Shown here: piece by piece, positions 16,884 to 25,132 of the stretch | How the letters are laid out: each line of letters begins with the position of its first letter | Position numbering within the stretch: position 1 is the stretch's first letter | NCBI GenBank assembly: GCA_964398655.1 | Contig: CAYNNG010000010.1 | Span: forward strand, 1-55,779 | From: SFFI01 sp964398655 | GTDB taxonomy: Bacteria; Bacillota; Clostridia; Saccharofermentanales; DTU023 | Length of the DNA: 55,779 nt | Direction: 5' to 3' | The notes under the pieces: model-generated | The model's input: the letters and a program-made list of their open reading frames with translations, nothing else | Databases searched by the model: none | Told to the model about the DNA's origin: nothing | Position numbers and translations under genes: made by a program

Positions 16884-18086
16884 TTAATTATCTGCGTAGG
16901 AATCAAAGTAGCCTTGAATGTAAACGAAGGGTGTACCCTTATCGCCAGATCCTGAGACTAGGTCCGCCATGGATCCTAGCAAATCTGTGTACTGACGAGG
17001 TGTAGTTCCCTCAGACCGCATTTTGCCCTTAAGGTCGTCATCCTTATGTTTAATGCTTTCCATAATTTTGACCGCCTGTTCTTCAGACGATAGCCCATGG
17101 AATTCCGAGTCAGCGAGATATTTAATCTTGATTTCATTGGGTTTGCCCGTTAAGCCAGCGGTGTGGGCAGGGGATACTACCGGGTCAGCAAGTTCCCAGA
17201 TTTTACCTACAGGATCTTTAAAGGCACCATCGCCATAAATCATGACTTCAATATGCTTGCCTGTCATTTCAAATAATTCCTGTGCAAGAGCGTCAACCAA
17301 GACCTGGCAATCTCTGGGGAAGAGTTTAACCCGGTCTTCATCAGCTTTGTTAGAACCGAGCAACCCATATTCTTGGTTGTAGCCGTGCTCACTGGTCTGC
17401 TCGTTGAGAATTTCGGTTAAATCAAAGACTTGGTCTGCACCGGCTTCAAGCAAGCGCTGTTTGGTAATCTTGCGGGTATGAATATCACAGGCGATAACCT
17501 GATTAGTATATTTAAGAATAGCCTCCGGATTGTTGGCGAAAATGAGCTTAGCCCTGGAGCCTGATCCCTCAATGGTATCCCGATAAAATTGCAAGTAGTC
17601 TATGCCGGTAAAAGGATGGAGGCAGGGGCCAAAGTTTTCACGCAGGGTCTTTTCATCTAAGATGTCCTGCCAGGGGTTGACCTTGGTCTTGTAAATGAGT
17701 TCCGGATCAAAAATGGCATTACCTACCTCATCGGAAGGGTAGGAAAGGAGGAGGACAACTTCCTCAGCAGCTAAAGATAGAGCCTTGAGTAAGATGGCGA
17801 AGCGGTTCCGGCTCATAATAGGATAAACTAAGCCTAAACTCTTGATTCTTTCGGTGCCAAACTTTTTCCTGACATCAGTTGCTATATCTTCAATGCTGGC
17901 ATAATTGCCTTGAGACCGTCCCACTATGGATTCCGTAATACATAAGACATCACGGTCTTGGAAAATTAATTGACCGGAATCACCTGCTTCTTTGAGAAGC
18001 TGAGGAACGATGGTTAGTAAGTCATCTCCCTCGTTGATAATTGGACTGCGCAAACCGCGCGCTACGGTGCCGAAAAAGCGTTTCAT
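16884..18086 (-). CDS. F420-0:gamma-glutamyl ligase-like protein (CofE family)
   Basis: Resembles the F420_ligase family: enzymes that attach gamma-linked glutamate to coenzyme F420-0 in archaea and actinobacteria. The 400-residue protein carries family-like blocks such as DVLCITESIVGRSQGN, GLVYPIMSRNRFAILLKAL, FANNPEAILKYT, MIYGDGAFKDP and ELADPVVSPAHTAGL. It is longer than CofE (about 250 aa). AAGGGAGG lies 7 nt before the ATG. No F420 biosynthesis genes are present in the window, and such an anaerobe is not expected to make F420, so the true substrate is open. Nucleoside-recognition gene upstream may be in the same transcript, though a separate promoter is possible. Confidence 0.72.
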   Translation of the reverse strand: MKRFFGTVARGLRSPIINEGDDLLTIVPQLLKEAGDSGQLIFQDRDVLCITESIVGRSQGNYASIEDIATDVRKKFGTERIKSLGLVYPIMSRNRFAILLKALSLAAEEVVLLLSYPSDEVGNAIFDPELIYKTKVNPWQDILDEKTLRENFGPCLHPFTGIDYLQFYRDTIEGSGSRAKLIFANNPEAILKYTNQVIACDIHTRKITKQRLLEAGADQVFDLTEILNEQTSEHGYNQEYGLLGSNKADEDRVKLFPRDCQVLVDALAQELFEMTGKHIEVMIYGDGAFKDPVGKIWELADPVVSPAHTAGLTGKPNEIKIKYLADSEFHGLSSEEQAVKIMESIKHKDDDLKGKMRSEGTTPRQYTDLLGSMADLVSGSGDKGTPFVYIQGYFDSYADN

Positions 18087-18110
18087 GGAAAAGCCTCCCT
18101 TACAAGGTTG

Positions 18111-18140
18111 TCTGCCTCCACATGGAGACAGATTATTATA
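18111..18140 (-). promoter_or_regulatory. -10 element and 5' hairpin before the CofE-like gene
   Basis: A minus-strand TATAAT (18135-18140) is followed at once by CTGTCTCC-atgt-GGAGGCAG, an 8-bp hairpin with one G-T pair that would form at the very 5' end of the mRNA. No good -35 box is visible, so the promoter call is tentative. Confidence 0.4.
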
Positions 18141-18165
18141 ACATGTAGGGGAAGCTCTCGTTTAT

Positions 18166-19323
18166 TTATAAACTAGTAAAGAGCCTAAACAAAAAGTTGG
18201 CGGCAATACCTGCGCCGAGACCTCCCATGGTGTGGGATAATATGGCTTTAGAAGCGAGCTCGCGGGCCTTCAAACTGTCCATCATGGCGATGTGAGTGGA
18301 CAGGTAGCCGGACCAGCACATGCAAATGGCCGTAAAGACCGCGATATCGTTAGCAGCGATGAGAGATTTGCCCAGCAATACAGGAACCAAGGCAAGAGAG
18401 GCTCCGGCAGAACCTAGGGCAGTTAAGGGCACGGAGAGAGCTTGGGGAGAAGTAAAGCCGAAGAGAGGCTGAAGGATAAAATTTAATTTTTCGCCCAGCC
18501 AGGGAATAACCGCGACGCCAGGGAACTTATCCTCGGGGCCATTCGTAAAAAGAATGACTAGGGTACAAATAATCACAACTCCCGGAATAATGGATAAGCC
18601 AATCTCTACGCCAGTTTTGCCCCCCTCCAGCAGGGCATCCATGACTCGTTGAAAAGCACTGCCAGACCGCACCTTGCGTAATTTATGCAAGCCGCTTTCT
18701 TGGAAATCAGGGTCGACCAAACTATCTTGTGCCCTCTCACCATAGAATTTCTGGGTAGCTCTTAGCATCAGACGGGTCGAGATAATGGATCCTACAAAGG
18801 CTCCGAGAAAACCCGCTAACACTGCAGAACCAATATTTTTCACCTCTAAAGCTGCCATGTAGGTAATCACAATCATCCCCATACCGAAAGAAGTACCCAG
18901 GTTACAGAGAGCAGGCAGTTGATAGCGTTTAAAGTTACTGCGGAAAGAGGCATTGGATGACAAGCTGAGGATGGCGGGATTATCAGAGAAGAAAGTGGTA
19001 ACAACGCCCAAGCCCGCGGCACCTGGTAAATGGTAGAGCGGCTGCATAAGCGGGGAGAGGATCACATTGAATAAGTCGATAATCCCAAACTCCGCTAAAA
19101 CTGCAGCCAGGCCGCCCGTGATTACACAAATAGCCATCAGGAAGAAGCAGGTATTGATCAGGAGGTCAAAGCTCAACTGCATGATTGTTTGCATGAGCGT
19201 AACTGCCCCCAGTTTATAACTTAAAAAACCGAAGATTAAAATAATAAGTCCCAGACACACATAGGTTTCGGGACTTATCTTATTCTTGTACCCTTCCGGT
19301 ACCTGTTTTCGCTCTCTACCCAT
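18166..19323 (-). CDS. Nucleoside-recognition (Gate) domain membrane protein, YjiH-like
   Basis: Polytopic membrane protein of 385 residues with about nine hydrophobic spans, resembling YjiH/nucleoside-recognition domain proteins of Bacillota. Conserved features include TTFFSDNPAILSLS and NLGTSFGMGMIVI. The start is set at 19323, with GGAGAAGTTG upstream; the frame stays open further upstream but only through the tRNA-Leu gene. Substrate unknown. It lies 47 nt downstream of tRNA-Leu with no clear terminator except the flanking inverted repeat, and divergent from the ornithine operon, so a role in amino-acid or nucleoside transport there is only inference. Confidence 0.75.
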   Translation of the reverse strand: MGRERKQVPEGYKNKISPETYVCLGLIILIFGFLSYKLGAVTLMQTIMQLSFDLLINTCFFLMAICVITGGLAAVLAEFGIIDLFNVILSPLMQPLYHLPGAAGLGVVTTFFSDNPAILSLSSNASFRSNFKRYQLPALCNLGTSFGMGMIVITYMAALEVKNIGSAVLAGFLGAFVGSIISTRLMLRATQKFYGERAQDSLVDPDFQESGLHKLRKVRSGSAFQRVMDALLEGGKTGVEIGLSIIPGVVIICTLVILFTNGPEDKFPGVAVIPWLGEKLNFILQPLFGFTSPQALSVPLTALGSAGASLALVPVLLGKSLIAANDIAVFTAICMCWSGYLSTHIAMMDSLKARELASKAILSHTMGGLGAGIAANFLFRLFTSL

Positions 19324-19350
19324 CAACTTCTCCTCTAGCTGCAATGGGAA

Positions 19351-19480
19351 AACCCGCCTTGAGCAATAATTGGTGCTGGTGGTGGGACTCGAACCCACAC
19401 GCCCTTGCGGACAACAGATTTTGAGTCTATCTCGTCTGCCGGTTCCGACACACCAGCGTGTGACCAGCTCAAGCGGGCTT
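19351..19480 (-). repeat. inverted repeat enclosing tRNA-Leu
   Basis: AACCCGCCTTGAGC (19351-19364) and GCTCAAGCGGGCTT (19467-19480) flank the tRNA, 6 nt beyond its CCA end and 9 nt before its 5' end. They pair over 7 bp plus 4 bp with one bulged base. In the precursor RNA this would form a stalk closing over the whole tRNA; its 3' arm is followed by TTTT. Confidence 0.6.
19371..19457 (-). tRNA. tRNA-Leu (CAA)
   Basis: Class II tRNA of 87 nt. Acceptor GCTGGTG pairs with CACCAGC, the anticodon loop CTCAAAA gives CAA (decoding TTG), a long variable arm is present and CCA is encoded (19371-19373). Confidence 0.95.
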
Positions 19481-19490
19481 CTAAGCGAGA

Positions 19491-19519
19491 ATTTTAACAA
19501 GCCCAGGAAGGACTGTCAA
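19491..19519 (-). promoter_or_regulatory. promoter of tRNA-Leu
   Basis: Perfect -35 TTGACA (19514-19519), 17-nt spacer and TAAAAT (19491-19496) on the minus strand, about 34 nt before the tRNA. It probably also drives the membrane protein gene downstream. Confidence 0.85.
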
Positions 19520-19567
19520 TCCAAATTAATTTGATCTTTGGGCATTTGCACAGTAGAATGGGTGTGT

Positions 19568-19596
19568 TTGTCAGCTTCTTTATCTTCCTGTACAAT
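19568..19596 (+). promoter_or_regulatory. promoter of the ornithine operon
   Basis: TTGTCA (19568-19573), 17-nt spacer and TACAAT (19591-19596). The predicted start near 19603 leaves a 30-nt leader with GGAGG before the ord start, with no room for a riboswitch. Confidence 0.7.
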
Positions 19597-19634
19597 TAAT
19601 GAATAATTTATTTAGAAAATAACAGGAGGGCAGA

Positions 19635-20999
19635 ATGCGTAACATACGTATAGTTATTTGGGGCTTTGGTGCCATGGGCTCAGGCATCGCCCGCATGATT
19701 CTTGGTAAACAAGGCCTGGAAATTACCGGAGTAATTGATACCTGGGAAGAGCTGATAGGCAAAGATATGTATGACCGCTTGGGGGTTGATCCTCAAGGCC
19801 ATGAACCGGTTTATATCAGCGACAAACCAGAAGACCTTATCTCCCAAGCACAATGTGATTTAGTTGTCTTAGCTACAGATTCTTTTACAGCTAAAGCGTT
19901 TCCTAAATTGAAATTCTGCGTAGAGCGCGGAGTGAATGTAATCACTACGGCGGAAGAGATGGCCTGGCCCTGGGCTCAGGAACCCGAACTTTCTGCAGAG
20001 CTTGATCGGCTGGCCCGTAAACATAAAGTAAGCATTTTAGGTACCGGAGTAAATCCAGGGTTTATCTTAGACCTCTTGGTCGTGTGTTTAACTGGTGCCT
20101 GCGAAAATGTGGATTCAATTGAAGCTGCCCGGATCAATGACCTTTCTCCCTTCGGTAAGGCCGTCATGGAGGAGCAGGGTGTAGGTCTGGAGGTTGAAGC
20201 ATTTAATGAGTTAAATGCCGCAGGCAAGCTGTCTGGCCATGTTGGCTTTCCCGAATCTGTGGGCATTATCACAAATGCCCTGGGCTGGGAACTGGAAAAA
20301 TTTGAGCAAACTAAAGACCCCATCGTCTCACAGGTAGAGCGTACGGCTGCTCACTTTAACGTGCAGCCTGGTAAAGTGGCGGGCGTACGTCAGCAATGTT
20401 TTGCCTATGGAAAAGATGGTAAGGAGCTTATTCATTTAGACCACCCCCAGCAGGTATATCCCGAGCTTGAAGGTACGGAAACGGGTGATTACATTACGAT
20501 CCATACGGGTTCATACGATATGAACTTGCGGATTAAGCCTGAAACTCCAGGTGGGGTTGGTACCATTGCCATGATCGTTAATATGATCCCCGCGGTCATC
20601 AACGCGGACCCGGGACTTTTGAATCTCTTAGACCTGCCCATACCACGAGCCTACTTTGGTGACTGGCGTACACAAATTACGGCCAACCAAGAAGCTCACC
20701 GCCACTATAAAGCAGGTGACTTGGTCACGATTGAGCAAGTTTCTTTACCGGCAGGCGAAAGAGCGGATAGTGTTCCCGCGGATACCGCCTGTACCCCTCT
20801 CTTGCTCTGGGTCAAAGGGGAACTGCAAAAGGATGGCTATACCGGCGAAGAAGTGGAAGTGAAGACGGAAATTGGGCGTTTGGTCACCGGACGTCTCACA
20901 AACTACTCCGTGAATTATCAGCATAACTTTGGAGAATATGTGCCGGAATTAGCAAAAGTGCGTCAGCTGGTTAAGGCTGTTTTATGGGAGGAAGTATAA
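19635..20999 (+). CDS. 2,4-diaminopentanoate dehydrogenase fused to AKP thiolase alpha subunit (Ord-OrtA)
   Basis: The N-terminal ~345 residues are Ord, which oxidatively deaminates 2,4-diaminopentanoate to 2-amino-4-ketopentanoate (AKP): Rossmann motif GFGAMG (10-15), then LATDSF, TTAEEM and GTGVNPGFILDLL blocks typical of the family. From about residue 355 (YKAGDLVTIEQVSL, GERADSVPADT, LLLWVKGEL, VKTEIGRLVTGRLT, FGEYVPEL) the sequence matches OrtA, the ~100-residue small subunit of AKP thiolase, normally a separate gene between ord and ortB. No stop or start separates them, and total length (454) equals the sum. GGAGG precedes ATG 19635; ortB starts right after the stop. Confidence 0.88.
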   Translation: MRNIRIVIWGFGAMGSGIARMILGKQGLEITGVIDTWEELIGKDMYDRLGVDPQGHEPVYISDKPEDLISQAQCDLVVLATDSFTAKAFPKLKFCVERGVNVITTAEEMAWPWAQEPELSAELDRLARKHKVSILGTGVNPGFILDLLVVCLTGACENVDSIEAARINDLSPFGKAVMEEQGVGLEVEAFNELNAAGKLSGHVGFPESVGIITNALGWELEKFEQTKDPIVSQVERTAAHFNVQPGKVAGVRQQCFAYGKDGKELIHLDHPQQVYPELEGTETGDYITIHTGSYDMNLRIKPETPGGVGTIAMIVNMIPAVINADPGLLNLLDLPIPRAYFGDWRTQITANQEAHRHYKAGDLVTIEQVSLPAGERADSVPADTACTPLLLWVKGELQKDGYTGEEVEVKTEIGRLVTGRLTNYSVNYQHNFGEYVPELAKVRQLVKAVLWEEV

Positions 21000-22415
21000 G
21001 TGAAAGATTTATCATATAAGGCTGTCATGGCTCGACAAAATGAAATTATCCGCCAGGCCGTAGGACTGGATTATGGTCAATTTGAAAGGCCTGATCACAC
21101 TTTTGACTATGAAGGCTTAATGAATTCTGTCCCTTACGATATCGAAGAAATCGTGGCAATCCTGCAGGGCATGCATGTAGGCAACACGCCCCTGGTTTAC
21201 TTGGACAACATTACCGCTTTGGCCCGTAAGGTTGCACCGGCAGGTAAAGGAGCCCAGATCTATGTCAAAGACGAAGCCGCAAATCCCTCCGGAAGCTTTA
21301 AGGCCAGGAGAGCCGCGCTTTCTGTATACGAAGCTAAACGCTTAGGCTATAAAGGTGTTATTGCCGCTACTTCGGGCAACTATGGAGCTGCTGTCGCAGC
21401 TATGGCGGCCAAACTAGGACTCAAGTGCATTGTTGTGCAGGAATGTTTTGATTCCCGCAGGGTCGGCCAGCCGGAGATCTTGGAAAAGCAGCGTAAATGT
21501 GAAGCCTTGGGGGCAGAAGTCATTCAGCTCACAGTTGGACCCGAGCTCTTCTATGAGACCTTAAAACTGTTAGAAGAAACTGGCTATTACAATGCCTCAC
21601 TTTATACGGCCACTGCGATTGCTGGCATCGAAAGCCTGGGCTATGAAATTATCCAGCAGGGGATGAAAGCTTTCGGACGCCATCCCGACTATGTAATTGC
21701 CACGAACGCGGGTGGGGGGAACCTCACCGGTACAGCTAGGGGCTTACGCTTGGACGGTGCACAGGATACGCAGATTTATGCTGCCAGTGTTGATCTGTCA
21801 GGCCTGCATATGGCCTCGGACCATGACTTTAACCGCAAATCCTTTACTACGGGCCATACAGGCTTTGGCATTCCCTTCACCGTACAACCAGACCGCAGTG
21901 ATGTCCCACGCAATGCTGCACGCCCCCTACGTTATATGGATAACTATATGACCTTAAAGCAGGGTGAAGTCTTCTTTATTACAGAAACTCTAGCAGCTTT
22001 AGAGGGAATGGAGAGAGGACCTGCCGGCAATACCTCCTTGGCTGCAGCTTTTGCCTTAGCGCAAACTTTAGATCAGGACCAGATTATCGTGGTGCAAGAA
22101 ACTGAATATACCGGAGCTGGCAAACACCCCATGCCCCAGCTGAGCTTTGCCCGTGACAATGGCATCGAAATTCGCTTGGGAGACCCTGAAGAAGAAATCC
22201 CTGGCAAGAATATTATCCTGCCAGACCATCCCAGCAAGATTAAAGCTCGCTTCTGGGATATGGCAGCCCTAAGAAAATCTGCTCTTAAGCGCCTGCTGGC
22301 CCCCATGGGAGAAAAAATTACCACAGCCCAGGCTCAATATCTACAAGAAGAGGTGAATTGTGACCAGGCCTTCCTGACTCAAGCCTTGTCGGAATTTGGT
22401 AAACAATTGGCCTAG
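21000..22415 (+). CDS. ortB: 2-amino-4-ketopentanoate thiolase beta subunit OrtB
   Basis: PLP-dependent large subunit that, with OrtA, cleaves 2-amino-4-ketopentanoate with CoA to alanine and acetyl-CoA. The 471-residue protein has the threonine-synthase-like fold: PLP lysine in NPSGSFKARRA (Lys101), phosphate-contacting TSGNYGA (124-130), a glycine loop ATNAGGGNLTG, and the C-terminal GPAGNTSLAAAFAL. GTG start abuts the fusion gene stop (TAAGTG) with GAGGAAG upstream, so the two are probably translationally coupled. Confidence 0.92.
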   Translation: MKDLSYKAVMARQNEIIRQAVGLDYGQFERPDHTFDYEGLMNSVPYDIEEIVAILQGMHVGNTPLVYLDNITALARKVAPAGKGAQIYVKDEAANPSGSFKARRAALSVYEAKRLGYKGVIAATSGNYGAAVAAMAAKLGLKCIVVQECFDSRRVGQPEILEKQRKCEALGAEVIQLTVGPELFYETLKLLEETGYYNASLYTATAIAGIESLGYEIIQQGMKAFGRHPDYVIATNAGGGNLTGTARGLRLDGAQDTQIYAASVDLSGLHMASDHDFNRKSFTTGHTGFGIPFTVQPDRSDVPRNAARPLRYMDNYMTLKQGEVFFITETLAALEGMERGPAGNTSLAAAFALAQTLDQDQIIVVQETEYTGAGKHPMPQLSFARDNGIEIRLGDPEEEIPGKNIILPDHPSKIKARFWDMAALRKSALKRLLAPMGEKITTAQAQYLQEEVNCDQAFLTQALSEFGKQLA

Positions 22416-22424
22416 CCTGGCTCC

Positions 22425-22448
22425 AGCTGGAGGCAGGGCCCTCCAGCT
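22425..22448 (+). repeat. hairpin between ortB and oraS
   Basis: Perfect 9-bp arms AGCTGGAGG (22425-22433) and CCTCCAGCT (22440-22448) around a 6-nt loop, 10 nt after the ortB stop, followed by AATTTTAATC. The T-run is short, so it may be a partial terminator or a 3'-stabilising hairpin that separates the thiolase and mutase halves of the operon. Confidence 0.65.
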
Positions 22449-22489
22449 AATTTTAATCTGCTGCTTATTTTGCTGATAAGGAGAAACAT

Positions 22490-22852
22490 ATGGCAAGAAA
22501 AGATGACTATTTAGAACGCCGTCAGCACCTCGTCAAGCTGAGTGACGAAGAACTCTACCAGCACTTTTGGGATTTGGCCAACCAATTGGTTGCTCCGATG
22601 CTGGAAGCTGGCAAACATTACACTACCCCCTCCATTGAGCGGTCTGTTCTTTTACGCATGGGCTTTTCCAGTATTGAAGCCAAACCGATCGTGGATGGCC
22701 TGGTAGAAAGAGAACTTTTAGGTCACGGTGCTGGTAACTGCGTTTACCTCCTGTCCGAAAAGACAGGTTTATCCATCCGTGAGGCTGGCCTGGCCTTGGT
22801 AGAAGGCAAGTATTGGGACCAGGTGCCCGGCTTATTTCAAGGGGGGAAATAG
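22490..22852 (+). CDS. oraS: D-ornithine 4,5-aminomutase small subunit OraS
   Basis: Small subunit of the adenosylcobalamin/PLP-dependent aminomutase converting D-ornithine to 2,4-diaminopentanoate. The 120-residue length and blocks TTPSIERSVLLRMGFSS, AKPIVDGL, GHGAGNCVY and REAGLALVEGKYWD agree with OraS of Clostridium sticklandii as I remember it. AAGGAG lies 6 nt before the ATG. oraE follows 2 nt after the stop. Confidence 0.94.
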   Translation: MARKDDYLERRQHLVKLSDEELYQHFWDLANQLVAPMLEAGKHYTTPSIERSVLLRMGFSSIEAKPIVDGLVERELLGHGAGNCVYLLSEKTGLSIREAGLALVEGKYWDQVPGLFQGGK

Positions 22853-22854
22853 AC

Positions 22855-25095
22855 ATGGCTACGACCTTTAATGAACATGCGCAGCTAGAAAATTTAGTTA
22901 AAGATGAACGCCTGGATGTGCGTAAGATTCTCAAGGGTTTAGAGGATTACCATCCTGGCAAACATCCCTGGCACTGGCGGGAAGGCCGCAATGAAAAACG
23001 TGTAATCGGGGATTTTGAATATCATGAGACTTCTGAGCCTTTGAAACAATCGGTACCCTTACCCGGCAGCCGGGGCTTTGGCTACATTGATCCGCAGCCG
23101 GACTGTGTTATCACTACGGAGATTGCCTCCGGACGTTTTGAGGACGATATCCGCCGCATGCGTATGTCTGCCTGGAATGGGGCTGATCACATCATGGTGA
23201 TTCGCACAGCTGGCCAATCCCATATTGATTCCCTCATTGAAGGCACCACGCAAGGGATCGGTGGTATTGCCGTAACCCGTAAGCAATGCCGAGCCACTCG
23301 CCGCGCCTTAGATTTTATTGAAGAAGAGGTAGGACGGCCTCTTAACTTCCACTCCTATGTCTCGGGGATTGCTGGACCGGATATTGCGGTGATGTTTGTG
23401 GAAGAGGGGATCTCGGGTGTCCATCAAGATCCCCAATATAATGTGCTTTACCGGAATATCAATGGCTTACGCAGCTTCGTAGATGCCTGCGAAAGCAAGT
23501 CCATTATTGCTTATGGAGAAATGCTGCAGATTGACGGAGCCCACAATGCTAATGCTACCGCCATGGAGGCTTGGAAAGTCTATCCAGAACTGATGGTCCA
23601 GCATGCGCTAAACTGCGCTTTTTCTGTCGGCTGCGGTATCAAGCCGGAAAATATAGCCCTTTCAACCGTTCCGCCAACCGCCCCGCCAGCCCCTTGTATG
23701 CGGCTTGATCTGCCGTATGCTGTGGCCCTGCGTGACCTCTTTCGCGACTTTAAGATGCGGGCCCAGCAAAATACAAAATTCATGGAATCCGAAGCGCGCG
23801 AAGCCACGGTTACCCATACCCTAGATATTGTAATTTCTCGGCTGACCTCTGCCGATATTCAATCTACCATCACTCCTGATGAAGGCCGCAATGTGCCCTG
23901 GCACTACAATAATATTGCTGCTATCAATACAGCCCGCCAAGCGCTGAATGGTTTAGATGGCATTAGGGAAATGGTCAAGATAGATCGCGAAGGCCCTTTA
24001 GGGTCTCAAGTGCGGGAATTCAAAGAGCGGGCCATTCTTTTCATGGAAGAAATGCTGGAGATTGGCGGCTACTTTGAGGCAGTCGAGCAAGGCTTCTTTA
24101 TTGACAACGGTCTTTATCCCGAGCGTAAGGGCGACGGCCTGGTGCGCGAGAAAGATGGAGGCATTGGCGCGGGAACTGTTGTTGAGCGCGCAGAGGACTA
24201 TTTTGCCCCAGTTTCGGTGCACTACGGCTACAATAAGGTCCCTGAAAAATTCAGCTCTCCCTCAGAAGCTATAGGTGGGGATACCTTTGAGGATCCTGAA
24301 AAAATTATCTTTATAGATGAATTAGACCCTGAAGATAACGTGGAAACCCGCCTTACAGAGAAGGCGAAGTATTATGACAATCCTAACCTGGTCCGGCCAG
24401 AAGTGGAATGGCTGGGTGATGGAGTTGTTGTGCTAACCCTCATGCTGCCCTGTGATAAAAGACGGGCGGAGTTTGCTGCTTTAGAAATTGGCAAGAGACT
24501 AGGACTTAAGGATTGCACCGTAATCCATAGCCAGGTCCTCCATCCCAGTGAAGGCACGCAAATCGAGATGAAGGGGACGGTGGACTTTGACATAGACCTG
24601 TCTCAGTTAGATATTCCGGAGGAAATTCCCGTACTAAGCGAAAAAGAGATCCGCGGCTACATCCATGCCCGGCCCATTACTGTGGTTGCTGCCACGGTGG
24701 GAGAAGACGAGCATTCCGTGGGCCTTAAAGAAATATTAGATATCAAGCATGGAGGCATAGAAGGCTTTGGCATACATTACCACTATCTGGGCACTTCGGT
24801 ACCCGTAGATAAGCTGGTGGATGCCGCAATTGAAACCAACGCGGACGCCATTTTGCAGTCGACGATTATTTCTCATGACGATGTGCATGTCAAAAATATG
24901 CGTAAGCTTCATGATATTTGCGTCGAGCGTGGCGTAAGAGACAAGCTAATTCTCATCTGCGGCGGTACCCAAGTCACGAATGAAATGGCTCTGGAGACTG
25001 GCTGTGATGCTGGATTTGGACGGGGCTCTCATGGAATTGACGTTGCCTCCTTCATAGTAAAGACTTTGCAGGCCCAAGAGGAAGCCGCAGAATAG
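22855..25095 (+). CDS. oraE: D-ornithine 4,5-aminomutase large subunit OraE
   Basis: Catalytic subunit, 746 aa, with a PLP-binding TIM barrel and a C-terminal Rossmann B12 domain. The B12-binding DxHxxG motif is DEHSVG (Asp618, His620, Gly623), and the lysine expected to hold PLP in the open state is probably Lys631 (DIKHGG). The start at 22855 follows GGGGGGAAATAGAC; the frame is open upstream only because it overlaps oraS. Needs OraS and, most likely, the GlmL-like protein downstream to stay active. Confidence 0.95.
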   Translation: MATTFNEHAQLENLVKDERLDVRKILKGLEDYHPGKHPWHWREGRNEKRVIGDFEYHETSEPLKQSVPLPGSRGFGYIDPQPDCVITTEIASGRFEDDIRRMRMSAWNGADHIMVIRTAGQSHIDSLIEGTTQGIGGIAVTRKQCRATRRALDFIEEEVGRPLNFHSYVSGIAGPDIAVMFVEEGISGVHQDPQYNVLYRNINGLRSFVDACESKSIIAYGEMLQIDGAHNANATAMEAWKVYPELMVQHALNCAFSVGCGIKPENIALSTVPPTAPPAPCMRLDLPYAVALRDLFRDFKMRAQQNTKFMESEAREATVTHTLDIVISRLTSADIQSTITPDEGRNVPWHYNNIAAINTARQALNGLDGIREMVKIDREGPLGSQVREFKERAILFMEEMLEIGGYFEAVEQGFFIDNGLYPERKGDGLVREKDGGIGAGTVVERAEDYFAPVSVHYGYNKVPEKFSSPSEAIGGDTFEDPEKIIFIDELDPEDNVETRLTEKAKYYDNPNLVRPEVEWLGDGVVVLTLMLPCDKRRAEFAALEIGKRLGLKDCTVIHSQVLHPSEGTQIEMKGTVDFDIDLSQLDIPEEIPVLSEKEIRGYIHARPITVVAATVGEDEHSVGLKEILDIKHGGIEGFGIHYHYLGTSVPVDKLVDAAIETNADAILQSTIISHDDVHVKNMRKLHDICVERGVRDKLILICGGTQVTNEMALETGCDAGFGRGSHGIDVASFIVKTLQAQEEAAE

Positions 25096-25132
25096 AGCTA
25101 AGACTCAATTTAAAACGAGAGAGAATGACTTC

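Noticed and set aside
19324..19500. Long N-terminal extension of the YjiH-like protein
   Set aside because: The frame is open but crosses tRNA-Leu; the ribosome site at the 19323 start decides.
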